This document shows, piece after piece, positions 14,060 to 17,567 of a stretch of DNA of 17,567 nucleotides. Location: assembly GCA_034189035.1 (NCBI GenBank), contig JAXHVA010000087.1:1-17567 (forward strand), read 5' to 3'. Numbering within the stretch: the stretch's first letter is position 1; each line of letters begins with the position of its first letter. A model generated the notes under the pieces. That model did not search any database, was not told the DNA's origin, and saw only the letters and a program-made list of their open reading frames with translations. Source of the DNA: JAUXFK01 sp034189035. GTDB taxonomy: Bacteria; Desulfobacterota; UBA8473. A program made the position numbers and the translations under genes.

Positions 14060-14893
14060 TTAAGCATTTGTTGTCTCTTTGGCTTTGGCCATTTCCGCTT
14101 TGTAATATTCATAATAAAAGAAAACCCTTTTTATATACTTCTTCGTTTGATTATAGGGCGGAACGCCGTTATATTTTAAGACTTTCCCAGTTCCAGCATT
14201 GTATGCGGCCAATGCCAGTTTTATATCCCCGTTAAACCGATCTAAAAGCCGTTTTAAATACTTAACCCCGCCTTTGATATTGTGCTCTGGATTGAAGCTG
14301 TCATGCACGCCCAAGCCTCTGGCAGTTTTAGGCATGAGTTGCATGAGGCCTTCAGCACCTTTGTATGAAATGGCATTTGGGTTAAAGCTCGACTCCGCTA
14401 ATATGACGGCTTTTACAAGTGCTGGATCAACATTGTGTCGAATGGAGGCCTGCATAATAATCGTGTGAAAAGATTGCTCTGCTTTTTTTACATGAAGGAA
14501 TATAGAGCTGGGGTGTGAGCGGGTAGAAGAGTGCTTTTTTATTATTCCCGAGGCGTGTCCCCTTTGAGGCACGCCATGGGAATAGACTGCTGGATGACCT
14601 TCGGTCTCACTCAATGGTACTCTACAATGGCACAACTCGAGAATCAATGAGTCGGCCTGGCAAGCCTCCCTGATAAGCGGTAACTGCATGTTTTTTACAA
14701 GGGTAGATTTGCCGTTCATCCAGCATGTTGGTAAAGTATTCCTAGTGAAGCCCCGCTGCTTTTCGTTTAAATGAGCATTGCTCTTATTCGATTCACTGGG
14801 AAGGAGGGTATATGCAACAATTATGAATAAAGCAATTGAAAGGGAGCGGAACATCTTAAGGATTGCTATATTCACAGTGACTACTTCTTCCAT
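14060..14893 (-). CDS. Exported lytic murein transglycosylase (SLT domain)
   Basis: A 277-residue peptidoglycan-cleaving enzyme of the Slt70/MltC-like SLT family. The start is the ATG whose A is at 14893, because GGAGG lies six bases before it. An upstream in-frame ATG at 14908 lacks such a site. Residues about 14-30 are a hydrophobic signal or anchor (SLSIALFIIVAYTLL). About 100 residues of low-complexity linker with four cysteines follow. The catalytic domain has the Glu in ILAESSFNP, then GAEGLMQLMP, NIKGGVKYLKRLL and LALAAYNAG, all expected motifs in order. It acts in the periplasm on glycan strands. It stands alone on the minus strand behind a sigma-54-like promoter, so its expression may be specially controlled, for example with envelope machinery. 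Confidence 0.9.
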   Translation of the reverse strand: MEEVVTVNIAILKMFRSLSIALFIIVAYTLLPSESNKSNAHLNEKQRGFTRNTLPTCWMNGKSTLVKNMQLPLIREACQADSLILELCHCRVPLSETEGHPAVYSHGVPQRGHASGIIKKHSSTRSHPSSIFLHVKKAEQSFHTIIMQASIRHNVDPALVKAVILAESSFNPNAISYKGAEGLMQLMPKTARGLGVHDSFNPEHNIKGGVKYLKRLLDRFNGDIKLALAAYNAGTGKVLKYNGVPPYNQTKKYIKRVFFYYEYYKAEMAKAKETTNA

Positions 14894-15013
14894 TTTCAAC
14901 CTCCACATCGGCAGTATCTTTACAGCCTCTTTTACAGAAATCGCTTTAATCCTCGATTAGGGATAAGGAAGATCCTGTTTCAACGGTAGATAGTAATATT
15001 TATATAGTTTTAC

Positions 15014-15029
15014 AGCACGTATTGTGCCA
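15014..15029 (-). promoter_or_regulatory. Sigma-54-type -24/-12 promoter for the transglycosylase
   Basis: Read on the minus strand the site is TGGCACAATACGTGCT. It fits the consensus TGGCAC-N5-TTGCW with one mismatch and has the required spacing of GG to GC. The predicted start of transcription is near 15002, leaving a leader of about 110 bases before ATG 14893. The site also contains GCAC/GTGC arms, so a small operator is an alternative reading. No activator-binding repeat was recognised upstream. Confidence 0.45.
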
Positions 15030-15280
15030 AATATTGAAAACATTCCAAATTCATTAATAATTCACTGCTAATTAATTGATTTTACAATTGATTTTTTAAG
15101 GCTTTTGAAGATCCTTAGATCTGATGAAATTAAAAGATTTACGATACTGTGAAAATTATGGAGAAAAAGTGGAAAAAAAATTCCATTTATTACCAAATTA
15201 TTTCCCAACTAGTATCCATCAAAAAATAATCCTTTTACTCAATCTCTTTGATCTGCTCAAATTTTAAGCCTTGATGAATA

Positions 15281-15320
15281 AAAAAGGGGCTATCCACCTA
15301 AAAAAGTGGAATACAGCCCC
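15281..15320 (-). terminator. Intrinsic terminator of the GltB-like gene
   Basis: On the minus strand AGCCCC/GGGGCT arms (15286-15291 with 15315-15320) and CCAC/GTGG arms (15294-15297 with 15306-15309) form a two-part stem, followed by TTTTTT (complement of 15280-15285). It begins 28 bases after the stop codon at 15348. Stem, loop and T-run are all in order for rho-independent termination of the minus-strand gene. Confidence 0.85.
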
Positions 15321-15347
15321 CAATTTCAGATGTATTTTGATATTAAC

Positions 15348-16940
15348 TTATCCGGCTAGAATTGCCTCAGCCTCCTCCCTGTAGGCATCCATCAGATATG
15401 GTATCCCGGTAACCTTAGCGCATTCCTCTGTTAATGACATCAGATCCGTTCGTTTGATAGAAGACACATTGAAGCAACGGGCGCCGGCCATCAATTGCTG
15501 CAAACCTATCATTATCTTCTGTCCATAACTGTATATTCCCAAGGCGCCCAATGGAATGTTCTTCATTTCTTTTTTACCCACTTGATCAGAAACCTCTTCG
15601 TAACAAACGAAGATTTCCTCAGGGGTTGAACCAAATTCACTTACTGTTTTCGGAAGATTTCTTTCCTCAATCCAATCCGCAATATTTTTACCGACCATAC
15701 CAGGGATCATCAAGGCTCTCCCCATGCAGACCGCTTTGCAATACGGTGCGCCAAGGGCAAGAGCCTTGAAGACTCCATCTTCACTGCTGAACCCTCCAGC
15801 AAAGGCAACGTCTGGTGGTCTCTCACCTCTATCTGCCAATTTTTTGCAGAATTCATAGGTTGCTGCATGAATATAAAGGCTTGGCATGCCCCACTCTTCC
15901 ATCATGCGCCAGGGGCTCATACCAGTACCCCCTGGGGCACCGTCAATAGTAAGGAGATCTATCTTTGCCTTTGATGACCATTTGACAGCCATTGCAAGTT
16001 CTCTCAGGCCGTAGGCTCCTGTCTTCAAGGTGATGCGTTTGAATCCCAAATCTCTTAAACGCTGTACTTCCGCATAAAAGCCTTCCTCATCGATAAATCC
16101 GAGTCTACTGTGTCTCTCGAACTCTGAAATTGCACCATTCTTAAAGGAAGCCTGGTTTATGGGGTTTGAAGGATCAGGAGTAACAATATAGCCCCGTTTC
16201 TGGAGTTCTTGAGCCCGCTTTAGGCTGTTCACCTTTATCTCTCCTCCGATACACTTGGCACCCTGTCCCCACTTGAGTTCAATTGTGTTAAGGCCGTATT
16301 TTTTGATTACGTACTCGGCAACACCGAGTCTGGTGTCCTCAACGTTCATTTGAACCAGAATCTCTCCATAACCCTGGTGATATCTCCTGTAAGTCTCGAT
16401 CCTCCTGTCCATATCCGGGGCTTTTGTAATCTTGCCCTTGGAGTCAAGTTCAAGCTTTGGATCAATACCGCAAACATTTTCCCCGCATACAAGAGTAACC
16501 CCACTTATAGCTGCACCTACTGCAAAATGTTTCCAGTTCTTCCTTGCGATTTCAGTGGAACCCAATGCCCCGGTAAATATGGGGACTTTCATCTTTACTT
16601 TAATATCCCATCCGTACTCCGTTTCTGTACTGACTGATGGGAATGTTGCAGTATCAGGGCCTCCAATTACGCCGGAGGGTAATCCTTCGGCGCCCAAGGC
16701 ATATCCTTGTATATTAAGATGTGAATAATCGATGGGATAATCCTTGTCCCCTCCGGCAGTGACTTCTCCGAAAGGCCCAGGATAAATCAATTCCCTGCCA
16801 CGGAAGGTTGCCTTGAAAACCTCACAGTTTCCGCGGCAGCCATCGACACAGCGGGTACAAAGCCCGCTCATGGGCACTACACTCCGAGAACGGTTGGCGG
16901 TTCTGGTAGCATCATTGGCATTCGGTTGTTGTAAATTCAT
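15348..16940 (-). CDS. FMN-dependent glutamate-synthase-like protein (GltB domain 2 family)
   Basis: A 530-residue protein of the free-standing glutamate synthase FMN-domain family, common in anaerobes and archaea. The TIM-barrel core contains DYSHLNIQG near the start, MKVPIFTGALGS, NTIELKWGQGAK, LLTIDGAPGGTGMSP (flavin/active-site loop) and VAFAGGFSSEDGVFKALALGA, then GRALM. Residues 28-39 hold C28-x2-C31-x3-C35-x3-C39, a possible iron-sulfur site ahead of the barrel. No amidotransferase domain is present, so it is either a ferredoxin-linked ammonia-using synthase or a related FMN oxidoreductase; sequence alone does not decide. The start is ATG 16938-16940, since AAAGGAG lies seven bases upstream. 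An open frame back to 17042 runs through the leader hairpins and is not taken as coding. Confidence 0.87.
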   Translation of the reverse strand: MNLQQPNANDATRTANRSRSVVPMSGLCTRCVDGCRGNCEVFKATFRGRELIYPGPFGEVTAGGDKDYPIDYSHLNIQGYALGAEGLPSGVIGGPDTATFPSVSTETEYGWDIKVKMKVPIFTGALGSTEIARKNWKHFAVGAAISGVTLVCGENVCGIDPKLELDSKGKITKAPDMDRRIETYRRYHQGYGEILVQMNVEDTRLGVAEYVIKKYGLNTIELKWGQGAKCIGGEIKVNSLKRAQELQKRGYIVTPDPSNPINQASFKNGAISEFERHSRLGFIDEEGFYAEVQRLRDLGFKRITLKTGAYGLRELAMAVKWSSKAKIDLLTIDGAPGGTGMSPWRMMEEWGMPSLYIHAATYEFCKKLADRGERPPDVAFAGGFSSEDGVFKALALGAPYCKAVCMGRALMIPGMVGKNIADWIEERNLPKTVSEFGSTPEEIFVCYEEVSDQVGKKEMKNIPLGALGIYSYGQKIMIGLQQLMAGARCFNVSSIKRTDLMSLTEECAKVTGIPYLMDAYREEAEAILAG

Positions 16941-16965
16941 TAAAATCTCCTTTCTGCAGCACCAA

Positions 16966-17034
16966 AATAAAAAAGGTGCCCCTCTTTGTTGGACACCTTT
17001 GTCTTTTTTAATAATACAATACTCCTTTGTATTG
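16966..17034 (-). promoter_or_regulatory. Leader with two hairpins, including a terminator-like one
   Basis: On the minus strand the leader first forms CAATAC/GTATTG (17029-17034 with 17017-17022), whose loop exposes AAAGGA. It then forms AAAGGTG/CACCTTT (16994-17000 with 16972-16978), followed at once by TTTTTT. The second has the form of an intrinsic terminator placed between promoter and start codon, as in transcription attenuation. A start-proximal ribosome site AAAGGAG lies after it, 7 bases before the ATG. No known riboswitch was recognised. Confidence 0.5.
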
Positions 17035-17058
17035 ATTCCCACTATTCAATAGCTATAT

Positions 17059-17087
17059 TTTATAATATAAAATCTGCAATCTGTCAA
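17059..17087 (-). promoter_or_regulatory. Strong sigma-70-type promoter of the GltB-like gene
   Basis: On the minus strand TTGACA (17082-17087) and TATAAA (17059-17064) are separated by 17 bases. The -35 is a perfect match and the -10 matches five of six. Transcription would start near 17052, about 110 bases before the ATG. An AT palindrome, ATTTTATA (17057-17064) with TATAAAAT (17066-17073), overlaps the -10 and could be an operator or simply AT-rich sequence. Confidence 0.7.
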
Positions 17088-17189
17088 GCCAAAAATCTCT
17101 CTGATCCTTTAGAATCAAAATATTCTTACCCCATTTTAGTGGACACTCATAAGAGCCTCAAGTAAATAAAAGAGGGAAAGGAATGATCC

Positions 17190-17540
17190 ATGAGTAAAAA
17201 GAGGAAGAAATATGATTCAACATTTAAATTAGAAGCGATCCGCCTCGTCAATGAGGAGGGACGCAAGGTCTCAGAGGTGGAGCGTAACCTGGATATCAGC
17301 AGGGGTACGTTGGTGCGCTGGATAAGGGAAAAGAAAGCTGATCCGGAAGAAGCCTTTCCAGGTAAAGGTCGTCTTAAAGCCAAGGATGAAGAGATCCACA
17401 TGTTGAAACAAGAGTTAAAGAAGGTACAGGAAGAACGCGATATAATAAAAAAGCCCTGGTCTACTTTGCAGAGGATCAGAAATGAAATATACATTCATAT
17501 CCGAAAACAAAGGGAGATACAAAGTAGGCCTGATGTGTAA
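17190..17540 (+). CDS. IS3-family OrfA (transposase DNA-binding subunit), frameshifted near its end
   Basis: A 116-codon frame whose first 88 codons are a typical IS3/IS911 OrfA. It has an N-terminal helix-turn-helix (YDSTFKLEAIRLV, VSEVERNLDISRGTLVRWI) and a leucine-zipper-like coiled coil (residues about 68-88, ending EERDIIKK). After the A-run at 17447-17452 the frame leaves the family pattern. One base back, the sequence reads ALVYFAEDQK and a stop at 17483-17485, which is what OrfA should have. So one A seems to be lost from the run, or the A-AAA-AAG heptamer is a slippery site. ATG 17190 has an AAAGGAA ribosome site slightly upstream. Confidence 0.85.
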   Translation: MSKKRKKYDSTFKLEAIRLVNEEGRKVSEVERNLDISRGTLVRWIREKKADPEEAFPGKGRLKAKDEEIHMLKQELKKVQEERDIIKKPWSTLQRIRNEIYIHIRKQREIQSRPDV

Positions 17541-17567
17541 TGTTCTTAATGTCTCTCGCAGTGGCTA
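17482..17567 (+). CDS. IS3-family OrfB (transposase catalytic subunit), cut by the window edge
   Basis: A reading frame beginning MKYTFISENKGRYKVG and continuing with a helix-turn-helix-like stretch ending NVSRSG, as at the start of many IS3 OrfB proteins. ATG 17482-17484 overlaps the restored OrfA stop TGA (17483-17485), the usual ATGA junction. Only 28 full codons lie inside the window. The DDE catalytic core would follow to the right, so completeness cannot be judged. Confidence 0.75.
   Translation, partial: MKYTFISENKGRYKVGLMCNVLNVSRSG

Larger units (their letters stand above)
14894..15347. other. 454-base AT-rich gap with a promoter and a terminator
   Basis: No gene is supported. The gap holds the leader and sigma-54-like promoter of the transglycosylase (15014-15029, minus strand) and the intrinsic terminator of the GltB-like gene (15281-15320). 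The middle, about 15035-15280, is very AT-rich and shows no convincing repeat or reading frame. It could hold bent DNA or an activator-binding region for the sigma-54 promoter, but I see no clear paired sites. Confidence 0.5.
17122..17567 (+). mobile_element. Left part of an IS3-family insertion sequence
   Basis: A terminal-repeat-like stretch CCCCATTTTAGTGGACAC (17131-17148) resembles the ends of IS3/IS150-type elements and precedes an orfA/orfB pair in the overlapping arrangement of that family. The exact outer end is uncertain, about 17120-17131. The right end and most of orfB lie beyond the window. The element sits upstream of the GltB-like gene's promoter and leaves the promoter intact. 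No target duplication can be checked with one end missing. Confidence 0.75.

Noticed and set aside
14053..14235. Plus-strand frame starting at TTG 14053 behind GGAGG
   Set aside because: It runs antisense through the conserved end of the transglycosylase and its protein has no recognisable pattern. The ribosome-like site is probably chance.
16350..16728. Plus-strand reading frames across the GltB-like gene
   Set aside because: They are antisense to a long gene with clear family motifs, lack ribosome sites and show no domain.
16981..17000. A remnant IS3 end (TTTGTTGGACACC resembles the IS terminal repeat)
   Set aside because: The bases are fully used by the terminator-like hairpin of the leader, and no other IS sequence is beside them.
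16940..17042. N-terminal extension of the GltB-like protein to GTG 17042
   Set aside because: The extension is encoded by the two leader hairpins and lacks a ribosome site. ATG 16940 has AAAGGAG at the right distance.

Overview
The window is moderately AT-rich and appears to come from the chromosome of a strictly anaerobic bacterium. My best guess is the Desulfobacterota (former Deltaproteobacteria) or a similar syntroph or sulfate reducer. The grounds are a soluble NADH-oxidising flavin/iron-sulfur module, a BadF/HgdC-type activase relative, an FMN-dependent glutamate-synthase-like protein with a cysteine cluster, and a sigma-54-like promoter. This is inference from gene content; the window has no rRNA or other taxonomic marker.

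Layout. (1) 1-600: possible gene tail, then a small unknown gene with a lysine-rich end. (2) 750-4500: a three-gene unit made of a MoxR-type AAA+ ATPase with a four-cysteine cluster, a GXGXG beta-helix protein (GltB-C/FwdC-like) and a VWA-domain protein. The small gene and the ATPase gene each carry a copy of the same duplicated, structured leader. (3) 4718-7221, same strand, behind an attenuator-like leader: a metallo-beta-lactamase-fold protein with an altered metal motif, an unrecognised cysteine-rich protein, a short BadF/HgdC-like ATPase and an Mth938-like protein. (4) 7685-9135: a glyoxalase-II-like hydrolase and a YkgJ-like cysteine-cluster protein, lying between large imperfect hairpin repeats. 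(5) 9489-12697: a HoxEFU/NuoEFG-N-like diaphorase with no catalytic partner in view, followed by a DHH phosphoesterase at 12781-13773. (6) On the minus strand, a secreted lytic transglycosylase behind a sigma-54-like promoter, and a GltB-like FMN protein with a strong promoter, a hairpin leader and an intrinsic terminator. (7) The left part of an IS3-family element, with a one-base lesion in orfA, runs off the right edge.

How the parts may fit. MoxR plus VWA pairs are known to remodel or activate partner enzymes, often metalloenzymes. BadF/HgdC ATPases inject low-potential electrons into iron-sulfur partners. The HoxEFU-like module passes electrons between NADH and another carrier. My inference is that regions 2 and 3 may form an undescribed ATP-driven activation or maturation system for an anaerobic metalloenzyme, with the diaphorase as a possible electron source. 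The most unusual non-coding signal is a set of related hairpin elements at 7230-7640 and 9208-9326. Their outer stems differ in sequence but still pair, and most mismatches in the best copy become G-U pairs on the minus strand.
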